NCBI RefSeq assembly: GCF_000193205.1
Contig: NC_015278.1
Coordinates: 1,612,001 to 1,676,000 of the forward strand
Length of the DNA stretch: 64,000 bases
Source: Aerococcus sp. Group 1
GTDB taxonomy: Bacteria; Bacillota; Bacilli; Lactobacillales; Aerococcaceae
Reading direction: 5' to 3'
Shown here: positions 1 to 7,139 of the stretch, one piece after another
How the letters are laid out: each line of letters opens with the position of its first letter
Position numbering within the stretch: position 1 is the stretch's first letter
Notes under the pieces: generated by a model
What the model saw: only the letters and a program-made list of their open reading frames with translations
Told to the model about the DNA's origin: nothing
Databases searched by the model: none
Made by a program: the position numbers and the translations under genes

Positions 1-114
1 ACCGTTTTTACCTACGTCTTCACCGAAAAGTAAAATTTTATCGTCACGAGCCATTTCTTGGTCTAACGTTGCAGTGATGGCTTCTACCATTGTTTTTCCA
101 GTTCTCTTGGCCAT
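1..114 (-). CDS. pdhB: Pyruvate dehydrogenase E1 component, beta subunit (N-terminal part)
   Basis: Only the first 38 codons are present; the gene runs off the left edge. The readable start, MAKRTGKTMVEAITATLDQE followed by a segment ending LLFGEDVGKNG, is the typical N-terminus of the E1-beta transketolase subunit, with the conserved FGEDVG stretch. It pairs with the alpha subunit to decarboxylate pyruvate and acetylate the E2 lipoyl domain. It starts two bases after the stop codon of pdhA, so the two are in one operon and probably translationally coupled; E2 and E3 genes would be expected further left. Confidence 0.9.
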   Translation of the reverse strand, partial: MAKRTGKTMVEAITATLDQEMARDDKILLFGEDVGKNG

Positions 115-116
115 CC

Positions 117-1220
117 TTATTCACTCTCCTTCGCTTCATATTTTTCAATTTGTTCTTTAATGTTTTGTCCTGGTTCTTCAAACATGTTCTTCAAGAAGTC
201 GGAAACTTTTTGCTTAGGTGCAGCTTCAGCTTTCTTGATGGCTGCTTGAACTTCTTCTTTAACGCTTTCGACATAGTCGCTTTCACTTTGTTCGTCCCAG
301 AGACCTTTTTCTTCTAGGTATGCACGGAAACGAATAAGTGGTTCACGACTGGTCCAGCTTTGGATATCTTCATCGGTACGATAAATCTTAGGATCGTCAC
401 CGGAAGTGGAGTGAGCGCCGAGACGGTTGGTAATGGTTTCAATTAAGACTGGTCCGTTACCTGCTGCAGCCCATTCACGTGCTTGTTTAGCTACCGCATA
501 AACTGCTAAGGCATCGTTACCATCCACTTGAACACCTGGCATACCAGCTGCAACGGCTTTTTGTGCTAAGGATTTGGCTGCTGATTGTTTATGACGTGGG
601 GTGGAAATCGCAAAACCATTGTTTTGAATGAAGAAAACAATTGGTGCTTTATAGCGACCAGCATAGTTCCAAGCTTCATATGAGTCCCCTTGACTTGAAC
701 CACCGTCACCAGTATAGGTGTAAGTAACATTCTTAGAACCATTTAATTTTTGACCAACAGCATTACCCATACCTTGGATAAGTTGGGCCCCAATAATAAT
801 TTGTGGAGGCATTGCATGGAAGTCTTCTGGATAATCATTTCCTTCAACGTGTCCACGAGACCAATGGAAAGCCTTATCTACTGGTAATCCCTTAGCCACT
901 AATTGTGGAATATCACGGTAACCTGGGAATAGCCAGTCATCTTGTTCAAAGGCATAAGAGCTAGCCATTTGTGAAGCTTCTTGTCCATAAGTTGGCGCAT
1001 AGAAGCCTAAACGTCCTTGGCGAGCAAGTGCCATTGAGCGTTCGTGTAAGGTTCTTGAAAAGACCATCCGTTTCATTATTTCTACAAGTTGGTCGTCAGT
1101 TAAATCTGGCATAATGTCAGGGTTAACGACTTTTCCTTCCTCGTCTAGTATACGAACCATTTGGAACTGTTCGTCAATACCAGCAAGTTGTGCTTGATAA
1201 TCTACTGGTTGTTTTGCCAT
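117..1220 (-). CDS. pdhA: Pyruvate dehydrogenase E1 component, alpha subunit
   Basis: The 367-residue product is the thiamine-diphosphate-binding alpha subunit of pyruvate dehydrogenase. It contains the ThDP/Mg signature GDGGSSQGDSYEAWNYAG followed by the IQNNGFAIS loop, and the phosphorylation-loop-like segment RLGAHSTSGDDP. I place the start at MAKQPVDYQ, 13 codons inside the longest frame, because AGAAAGGA sits about 10 bases upstream of it and family members begin at this point (next segment QFQMVRILDEEGKVVNPD). It is the first gene of a pdh operon continuing into pdhB, and the upstream region has a consensus CcpA-binding site, suggesting carbon catabolite control. Confidence 0.95.
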   Translation of the reverse strand: MAKQPVDYQAQLAGIDEQFQMVRILDEEGKVVNPDIMPDLTDDQLVEIMKRMVFSRTLHERSMALARQGRLGFYAPTYGQEASQMASSYAFEQDDWLFPGYRDIPQLVAKGLPVDKAFHWSRGHVEGNDYPEDFHAMPPQIIIGAQLIQGMGNAVGQKLNGSKNVTYTYTGDGGSSQGDSYEAWNYAGRYKAPIVFFIQNNGFAISTPRHKQSAAKSLAQKAVAAGMPGVQVDGNDALAVYAVAKQAREWAAAGNGPVLIETITNRLGAHSTSGDDPKIYRTDEDIQSWTSREPLIRFRAYLEEKGLWDEQSESDYVESVKEEVQAAIKKAEAAPKQKVSDFLKNMFEEPGQNIKEQIEKYEAKESE

Positions 1221-1260
1221 CTGTACACATTCCTTTCTGTAAAGAAAATATTTTGCCATG

Positions 1261-1661
1261 CCTTGGCATTGGCTTATTCACCCTTCACTTCACTAATTTA
1301 TCATGGAAAGGAAGCGAATTCAAACAATTGAGGTCCAAATCCTAACTTTCTATATTAGAACAGTTGCTTTATTTGTGTAAACGTTAACATGTGCGTAGTG
1401 ATTGATTTCCTAAAAGTCTGGCTAAAGTACTTATATAAAGCCATTTTTAAAAATAATACAGGCGTTTGCAACTGTTATAATACTGTTATAGTCCAATTGA
1501 GAAAGCGCTTACCTTGTGAAATTTTTATTAATTGAGGGATACATTTATTGTTCTGATTCGATGATTTATGGCCTTAAAAAACGGCGAGATCCTTTTGACT
1601 TATTTGCTGTAATTTGAGAAAATGAATTAAAATATAAGATAGTTAATGGAGGATAAGCTGT
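1261..1661. promoter_or_regulatory. Divergent control region between pdhA and def
   Basis: This 400-base gap holds no gene that I can support. Towards pdhA (minus strand) there is a -10-like TAATAT at 1352-1357, 17 bases from a poor -35 at 1375-1380 that overlaps the cre site. Towards def (plus strand) there is an extended -10 TGTTATAAT at 1473-1481, which would give a leader of about 170 bases. The nonamer ACTGTTATA occurs twice, at 1471-1479 and 1482-1490, overlapping that -10. A palindromic AAGCGCTT core near 1504-1511 resembles a weak second cre. Promoter assignments are inferred from motifs only. Confidence 0.5.
1376..1389. promoter_or_regulatory. CcpA-binding cre site
   Basis: TGTAAACGTTAACA matches the cre consensus TGWAANCGNTNWCA at every position. 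It overlaps the proposed -35 of pdhA, about 155 bases upstream of the pdhA start codon. CcpA-HPr(Ser-P) binding here would couple pyruvate dehydrogenase expression to sugar supply; whether it represses or activates cannot be told from sequence. Confidence 0.75.
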
Positions 1662-2240
1662 ATGTACTTAATGGATGACATAACCCGTGATGGTAATCCA
1701 GTTTTACACCGTGAAGCAGATACCATCACTTTTCCCTTAAATGAAGCGCAAAAACAAGCCGCTCACGATATGATGGAATACCTGTATAATAGTCAAGATG
1801 AAGAAAAGGGCCCTGAACTTGGTCTCCGCGCTGGTGTCGGTCTCGCTGCCCCTCAAGTAGGTATCGGCGAGAAGATGATCGCCCTTTTGGTTCCTAATAT
1901 CGAAGATCCTGATTCCGATGAAGAGATTATTTTAGAAGGGGTTATGGTCAATCCAAAGATCATTAGTCATTCCGTAGAAAAAGTTTGCCTCAGAGAAGGC
2001 GAAGGCTGCCTCTCAGTCGATGACGATGTGTCCGGTTATGTGCCCCGCTACGCTCGCATCACCATTACTTACGATGATCTGGAAGGCAATCACTTTAAGA
2101 AACGTTTCAAAGGCTATCCTGCCATCGTCTTGCAACATGAAATCGACCACCTTGACGGTCACCTCTACTACGAGCGAATTAATAAAAGCGATCCATATTC
2201 CTTGGGCGAACACACCTATCTTTTAGGTGATGAGTTTTAA
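1662..2240 (+). CDS. def: Peptide deformylase
   Basis: The 192-residue enzyme removes the formyl group from the N-terminal methionine of nascent proteins. All three family motifs are present: GVGLAAPQVG (about residues 58-67), EGCLSV with the metal-binding Cys, and QHEIDHLDG with the HExxH metal ligands. The insertions between motif 1 and motif 2 and the overall length fit the Gram-positive type 2 deformylases. GGAGG lies nine bases before the ATG. The gene stands alone, divergent from pdhA and convergent with coaBC, with a strong terminator directly downstream. Confidence 0.96.
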   Translation: MYLMDDITRDGNPVLHREADTITFPLNEAQKQAAHDMMEYLYNSQDEEKGPELGLRAGVGLAAPQVGIGEKMIALLVPNIEDPDSDEEIILEGVMVNPKIISHSVEKVCLREGEGCLSVDDDVSGYVPRYARITITYDDLEGNHFKKRFKGYPAIVLQHEIDHLDGHLYYERINKSDPYSLGEHTYLLGDEF

Positions 2241-2252
2241 TCCTTGACCAAG

Positions 2253-2309
2253 AAAAAAAGGACCTAGCTGATCCAGCCATTAAATTGGCTTGGAGCTAAG
2301 TCCTTTTTC
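2253..2309. terminator. Bidirectional terminator between def and coaBC
   Basis: An inverted repeat pairs AAAAAGGACCTAGCT with AGCTAAGTCCTTTTT (one bulge), with an A-run on one side and a T-run on the other. It can end transcripts of the convergent genes def and coaBC from both directions. Confidence 0.9.
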
Positions 2310-3548
2310 TTATGCATTCAATTCTTGGGCAATTTGGGCAAAGATTCCAGCAGCAATCATCATTTTATCGGCTTGAGGCAAGGATCTTGCCCCCTTTTGA
2401 CTAATGATGGTAACGGCATTATCTTCGCTAGAGAAACCGATGGCTTGTTGACTCACGTCATTAGCCACAATCATATCGATGCCCTTGGCGGCTAATTTCT
2501 TCTTCGCATAGTCAAGCACATGGTTAGTTTCCGCTGCAAAGCCAACCAAAAAGGTGCCTTCCTGGGAAAGGCTCTTGAGAATATCAGGATTTTCTACCAG
2601 GCTAATTTGTAAGTGGTCCTGGTCATTTTCTTTATTCTTCTTGATCTTCTCGGTGCTAGGCGTCTCGACCCGGTAGTCAGAAACAGCCGCTGCCATGATA
2701 ATGATATCACTGGCCTCGTTCAATTCATGCATGACTTGGTAGAGTTGGCGGGCGTCTTTCACTTGACGGGTCTTAATAGCAGGTAAATGGGGTAAGCCTT
2801 GGGCCGTTGGAGTCATCACTAAGGTCACTTCAGCCCCTAAGAGGGCCGCTACATGGGCCAAAGCTAGGCCCATTTTTCCTGAGGAATGGTTACCGATAAA
2901 GCGGACAGGGTCGATGGCTTCCTGGGTGCCTCCAGCGGATACCGCGATCTTCTTTTCTTTAAAGGAGCTATTCTTAAGCACATTCTTTGCTTGATCGGCA
3001 AAGGCCTTCTCCAAAGCGACCAAAGCCTTCACTGCTTGCAAGACCTCAATGGGTTCAGGCATCCGCCCTTTGCCTTCATAACCTTCCGCCAAAAAGCCAG
3101 AGGCCGGTTCGATAACAATATCTCCCCTCTCTCTCAGGCTGGCGACATTATTAACCGTCGCAGGATTTTCCCACATCTTATTATTCATGGCTGGAACAAA
3201 AATCCGTGGGCAATCCATGGCTAATAAGGTAGCAGTTGCCTCATTATCCCCTAAACCCAAGCTCGCCTTAGCTAGGGTGTTAGCGGTAGCTGGTAGGACA
3301 ACCACCAGGTCAGCCCAGTCAGCTAAATGAATGTGACCGATACTGTCTGGATAGGCCCCCTGTTCAGTTAAGGCGGGGTACTTGGTTAAGACCTCGAAGG
3401 TAAAGGGGCGGACAAATTGTTCAGCTGCCTCAGTCATCACTACCCTAACTTCAGCGCCGGACTTGATCAATAGACGCACAAAGTCTGGCGCCTTGTAAGC
3501 AGCAATTCCACCGGTCACGATCACAACGATTTGTTTATTTTCTAACAC
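2310..3548 (-). CDS. coaBC: Bifunctional phosphopantothenoylcysteine decarboxylase / phosphopantothenate-cysteine ligase
   Basis: This 412-residue protein performs two coenzyme A steps, joining cysteine to 4'-phosphopantothenate and decarboxylating the product. The N-terminal flavoprotein half shows VTGGIAAYKA, the catalytic His in IHLADWAD (about H74) and the PAMNNKMW motif. The C-terminal ligase half begins near VSAGGTQEAIDPVRFIGN and carries NHSSGKMG. One oddity: the substrate-flap motif that usually reads LACGxxGxGRM is LAEGYEGKGRM here, so the expected active-site Cys is Glu155. The start is GTG, with AGGAG six bases upstream. It follows thrC by nine bases, so they form an operon. Confidence 0.93.
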   Translation of the reverse strand: MLENKQIVVIVTGGIAAYKAPDFVRLLIKSGAEVRVVMTEAAEQFVRPFTFEVLTKYPALTEQGAYPDSIGHIHLADWADLVVVLPATANTLAKASLGLGDNEATATLLAMDCPRIFVPAMNNKMWENPATVNNVASLRERGDIVIEPASGFLAEGYEGKGRMPEPIEVLQAVKALVALEKAFADQAKNVLKNSSFKEKKIAVSAGGTQEAIDPVRFIGNHSSGKMGLALAHVAALLGAEVTLVMTPTAQGLPHLPAIKTRQVKDARQLYQVMHELNEASDIIIMAAAVSDYRVETPSTEKIKKNKENDQDHLQISLVENPDILKSLSQEGTFLVGFAAETNHVLDYAKKKLAAKGIDMIVANDVSQQAIGFSSEDNAVTIISQKGARSLPQADKMMIAAGIFAQIAQELNA

Positions 3549-3557
3549 CTTAATCTC

Positions 3558-5033
3558 CTATCCTTTGGCAATCTCTCTTACCACTGTTTCCATTTCCTCC
3601 ACTTCAATCACCCGTTCAGGCCGGCTATCCGCTTCAAGGATGGCTTGGATTGCTTGGGGATAGTCCAAGCCATTGGCCGCTTGCACTGCTTCTAAGAGCT
3701 CTAAATCACTTAAATGACTGTCGCCCTCATCGATCGATTCTAAAACGGCAGCGGGGAATTTAAAAGGACTAGCTGTCGACACCACAATACTTTCACCCGC
3801 TAACTGGTCCTTCACCTTGCCTAGGCAGGCGGAAGCCACGGCCGTATGGGGGTCCATGAGGTAATGGTCCTCTTGGTAAACGCGCTTAATTTCTGCTCTA
3901 GTTTCAGCTTCATCACTATAGGCTCCAATAAAGCTATCAAAGGCCGCTTTCACTTCTTGACCTAATTGGTAGTGACCTTCATCCTGTAATGCAGCCATCA
4001 AGTCTTTGACCGCTTGACTATCCTGGTCCACGGCGTAATACAAGAGCCGTTCCAGATTACTGGAGACCAAAATATCCATCGATGGAGATATAGTCAACTT
4101 AAAGGGGCGACGGCGATCATAAGTTCCGCTAGTGAAGAAGTCATAAAGGACGGTATTATCGTTAGAGGCACAGACTAGGCGGTCAATCGGTAGGCCCATT
4201 TGCTTAGCATAGTAGCCAGCCAATATATTTCCAAAATTCCCGGTTGGCACCGTAAAGTTGACCAAGTCCCCTGCTTGAATAGCGCCCTGTTTCAGTAATT
4301 GCCCATAGGCATAGAAATAGTAAACCACTTGAGGGAACAAGCGACCGATATTCATGGAATTAGCAGAAGAAAATTGGCTATGGTTGGCTTGAAGTTCCGC
4401 TGCTAAGTCCTTATCATTGAAAAGCTCCTTGACTTTACTTTGAGCGTCATCAAAGTTCCCTTTGACCCCAAAGACATAGGTGTTGTCTCCTTTTTGAGTC
4501 AGCATTTGTTTTTCCTGAATGCTGGAAACCCCGCCCTTGGGATAGAAGACAATGATCTTAGTCCCAGTCACGTCTTCAAAGCCAGCCATAGCGGCCTTAC
4601 CGGTGTCTCCTGAAGTCGCGGTTAAAATGATAATTTCTTCATCGCGACCCAAGACTTTTTGGGCAGCCTTCATTAAATGAGGCAGTAGGGATAAGGCCAT
4701 ATCCTTAAAGGCAATCGTTGGACCATGGAAAAGCTCCAAAAGATAGTGGTCTGATAAGCCTACGACCGGTGCAATCCGGTCATCATCAAATTTTTCATCA
4801 TAGGCGGCTTGGATACAGGATTGTAAAATGTCCTTAGGGAAATCATCAAAATAGAGGCTTAAAATTTGAAAGGCTAGTTCCTGGTAGGACAACTTGCTCA
4901 TCGTCTCCCAATCTCCTTCGTAATGAGGAATCGATTTAGGAACATACAGCCCCCCATCAGGCGCTAGACCTTGCAAAATCGCCTCTGTTGACCGAACAGA
5001 AAGCTGACTATTTCTCGTACTTGTGTATAACAT
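3558..5033 (-). CDS. thrC: Threonine synthase
   Basis: The 491-residue PLP enzyme converts O-phosphohomoserine to threonine. The pyridoxal-lysine motif is LFHGPTIAFKDMAL (K110) and the phosphate-binding motif is TATSGDTGKAAMAGF. The N-terminus (SVRSTEAILQGLAPDGGLYVP) and length match the long fungal/E. coli-like class rather than the shorter Bacillus type. The start has AGGAGG eight bases upstream. Homoserine dehydrogenase and kinase genes are not adjacent; instead thrC is the first gene of a two-gene unit with coaBC, an arrangement with no evident pathway logic. No T-box leader is seen upstream. Confidence 0.95.
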   Translation of the reverse strand: MLYTSTRNSQLSVRSTEAILQGLAPDGGLYVPKSIPHYEGDWETMSKLSYQELAFQILSLYFDDFPKDILQSCIQAAYDEKFDDDRIAPVVGLSDHYLLELFHGPTIAFKDMALSLLPHLMKAAQKVLGRDEEIIILTATSGDTGKAAMAGFEDVTGTKIIVFYPKGGVSSIQEKQMLTQKGDNTYVFGVKGNFDDAQSKVKELFNDKDLAAELQANHSQFSSANSMNIGRLFPQVVYYFYAYGQLLKQGAIQAGDLVNFTVPTGNFGNILAGYYAKQMGLPIDRLVCASNDNTVLYDFFTSGTYDRRRPFKLTISPSMDILVSSNLERLLYYAVDQDSQAVKDLMAALQDEGHYQLGQEVKAAFDSFIGAYSDEAETRAEIKRVYQEDHYLMDPHTAVASACLGKVKDQLAGESIVVSTASPFKFPAAVLESIDEGDSHLSDLELLEAVQAANGLDYPQAIQAILEADSRPERVIEVEEMETVVREIAKG

Positions 5034-5234
5034 GGATAACCTCCTAGGTAAGCAGATATTATTGCCGTTATTTTACCATACTTAAGCCTTGAGTTGGTCC
5101 ATTAGGAATTAAAAACTAGAAGTCCTTATTATTCTCTAGACAGCCGAAAAAGCGAATAACAGGAAATATTTTTCAAAAAGACTACAACTCTTGGCCTTTT
5201 TATGGTTAAATAGAAATTGAAAAACTATGGATTC

Positions 5235-5264
5235 TTGATCTATTATGGCCCTTTGTGCTATAAT
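5235..5264 (+). promoter_or_regulatory. Promoter of rplY
   Basis: TTGATC and TATAAT are separated by 18 bases, and TG one base before the -10 gives an extended -10 (TGCTATAAT). This predicts a leader of about 50 bases before the L25 start codon. Confidence 0.8.
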
Positions 5265-5321
5265 TGAGTAGTTTTTAGGAATTCAAAGAATTCATAAAAG
5301 TAATAATCAGGAGGTAGAATG

Positions 5322-5951
5322 ATGAAATTTGTAGCAAAAACGCGTGATGCTGCAGGGACATCCGCTTCAAAGGCTTTACGCCGTGAAGACTTAGTTCCAG
5401 GTGTCGTGTATGCTAGTGACCTAGACCCTATCAAAATTTCAATGGAACGCCCAGACGTGGAAAAAATTGAACGTGATTTAGGGACTAACTCAGTTTTCGA
5501 ATTAGAAATTGAAGGACAAGGAAGCCGTACTGTTTTCCTACGTGAAATTTCTCGCGCAGCGATTAAACCAATCGTTTATAACATTAGCTTACAAGCGATC
5601 AAGAAAGGTGAAAAACTTGAGGTTAACGTTCCTGTATCTATCGTTGGCGAAGAGAAGCTAGCTAACCCTGCTGGTGTGGCAGCCATCAACGTCTACGAAG
5701 TTACCTTACGTATTGACCCTGCTAAAGCACCAGAATACTTCACTGTGGATGTTAGCGGCTTAGACATTAATGACAGCGTTACTGCCGGAGAAGTTAAATT
5801 CGAAGGTATGGAAGACGCTGAATTAATTACCGATCCAGAAGAAGTTATCGTATCAGTCAGCGCTCCAGATGACGAACCTGAAGAAGATGCAGAAGCAGCT
5901 GTAGCCGCTGAACCTGAAGTTATCGGCGAAAAAGATTCTGACGAAGAATAA
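5322..5951 (+). CDS. rplY: 50S ribosomal protein L25/general stress protein Ctc
   Basis: The product (209 residues from the second of two adjacent ATGs) is the 5S-rRNA-binding L25 protein in its long Ctc/TL5 form. The N-terminal L25 beta-barrel covers about residues 1-90 (RDAAGTSASKALRREDLVPG, then VYASDL), followed by the C-terminal TL5 domain and an acidic tail rich in Glu, Asp and Ala. The spacing from GGAGG is four bases to the first ATG and seven to the second, so I choose the second. It is monocistronic: a strong promoter lies in front and a terminator behind. In bacilli this protein is also stress-induced. Confidence 0.93.
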   Translation: MKFVAKTRDAAGTSASKALRREDLVPGVVYASDLDPIKISMERPDVEKIERDLGTNSVFELEIEGQGSRTVFLREISRAAIKPIVYNISLQAIKKGEKLEVNVPVSIVGEEKLANPAGVAAINVYEVTLRIDPAKAPEYFTVDVSGLDINDSVTAGEVKFEGMEDAELITDPEEVIVSVSAPDDEPEEDAEAAVAAEPEVIGEKDSDEE

Positions 5952-5962
5952 TCACTTCATAC

Positions 5963-5998
5963 AAAAAACGCAAGCCCAAGTGGACTTGCGTTTTTCTT
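5963..5998. terminator. Bidirectional terminator after rplY
   Basis: AAAAACGCAAG pairs with CTTGCGTTTTT around a partly paired inner segment, with A-run and T-run flanks. It separates convergent rplY and the YeiH-type gene. Confidence 0.88.
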
Positions 5999-6011
5999 TT
6001 GCTTTAATTGA

Positions 6012-7001
6012 TTAGAAGAACATTTTAGCTGCAACAAAGACCAGGGCAAAGAGTGCCACTGATCCAGCGAAGCAAACCGCAAAGACTTTTTGACCCTTTT
6101 CAAAGACCACTTTAAAGTTCACATTTACCCCTAAAGCAGCCATTGCCATCCCTAAGAGAATGTAGGCCAAGTCAACTAAGTGGCCCACAATAGCCTCTGA
6201 TAGTCCTGCATAGGTCCCAATCGCTGAAGAAATAATAAAACCTAACATGAACCATGGCCATTGAATCTTGGCATGGCTATTGCCATCACTCCGGCGACTA
6301 GCAATATAAGAGAAAATCAAGGATACGGGGGCTAACATTAATACCCGTGATAACTTAACAATCACGGCAATATTTTCTGAAGCAGCACCCCCAGCAGCAC
6401 CAGCAGCTACCGCATGGGCGATCTCATGTAAGGAACCACCAGCTAGGACTCCGAACTGAACATCGGTTAAGCCCATGACTGGACGTAAGAGCACCATAAT
6501 CAAGGTAAAAATGGTCCCCAGAATAGCGACCACGGCAACAGAAATCACCTCATCATCCTCATCGGTTTCAATAATGGGTGATAGGCCGAGCACAGCAGCT
6601 GCCCCACAGATCCCACAACCAGAAGCAGAGAGGAGGGATAATTTGCGTTCAATTCCAGCAGCCTTAGCCAGACTGTAAATTAAACCAATCGTAAAGGCAA
6701 TCACCACAATAGCTAAGGTAATGGTTTTTACCCCGTGTTGGGCAAGAACCTCCAGGTTAAGCCGGAACCCCATTAAAATGATCCCCAGGCGTAAGAATTT
6801 ATTAGAGATAAAGCCTGATCCCCCCTTAGCAATTCCCTTTAATTGGCCAGATGCTTGTAAAACCATCCCAATAATTAAGGCAATCACTAAGTGACCAATT
6901 AAGGATAAGCCAGGGAAGCCAGATAGCCATTTAGCAAATAATGATACCAATAATAACAGAATAAATGAGAGCCAAAAGCTCTTCTTTTTTAAAATGTCCA
7001 T
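6012..7001 (-). CDS. YeiH family putative sulfate exporter (UPF0324)
   Basis: A 329-residue polytopic membrane protein with about 9-10 hydrophobic segments. The family-typical motif SGCGICGAAAVLGLSPII, a charged stretch ETDEDDEVISVA and the later GGSLHEIAHAVAAG place it in the YeiH/UPF0324 group, which is annotated as putative sulfate exporters; direct transport evidence for the family is thin. AAGGAGG lies upstream of the ATG. It sits immediately downstream of an aryl-sulfate sulfotransferase gene on the same strand, separated by a hairpin. That neighbourhood makes export of a sulfur oxyanion plausible, but this is inference. Confidence 0.85.
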   Translation of the reverse strand: MDILKKKSFWLSFILLLLVSLFAKWLSGFPGLSLIGHLVIALIIGMVLQASGQLKGIAKGGSGFISNKFLRLGIILMGFRLNLEVLAQHGVKTITLAIVVIAFTIGLIYSLAKAAGIERKLSLLSASGCGICGAAAVLGLSPIIETDEDDEVISVAVVAILGTIFTLIMVLLRPVMGLTDVQFGVLAGGSLHEIAHAVAAGAAGGAASENIAVIVKLSRVLMLAPVSLIFSYIASRRSDGNSHAKIQWPWFMLGFIISSAIGTYAGLSEAIVGHLVDLAYILLGMAMAALGVNVNFKVVFEKGQKVFAVCFAGSVALFALVFVAAKMFF

Positions 7002-7020
7002 ATCTTCCTCCTTAAAATAA

Positions 7021-7076
7021 TAAAAGTACCTCAGAAGTCGCTTCTTATAACGGAAAAGGCTTCCGAGGTAGCTATT
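7021..7076 (-). terminator. Terminator downstream of the sulfotransferase gene
   Basis: TACCTCAGAAG (7027-7037) and CTTCCGAGGTA (7060-7070) pair in 10 of 11 positions, and the minus strand then runs into CTTTTATTATTTT. It would end or attenuate transcription between the sulfotransferase and the YeiH-type gene; the T-run is weak, so read-through is possible. Confidence 0.65.
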
Positions 7077-7139
7077 TTATTAGACCATAGTTTGGTTAAT
7101 TTGTCCAAATTTTTTTAAAGAAATTTAAAATGTCTTTCT

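Noticed and set aside
1501-1515. Second cre-like site (GAGAAAGCGCTTACC) near the def side
   Set aside because: Only the central AAGCGCTT is symmetric; three consensus positions fail, so I list only the perfect site as cre.
5034-5318. T-box leader before thrC
   Set aside because: No AGGGTGGNACCGCG-like antiterminator motif on the minus strand; the leader is short.
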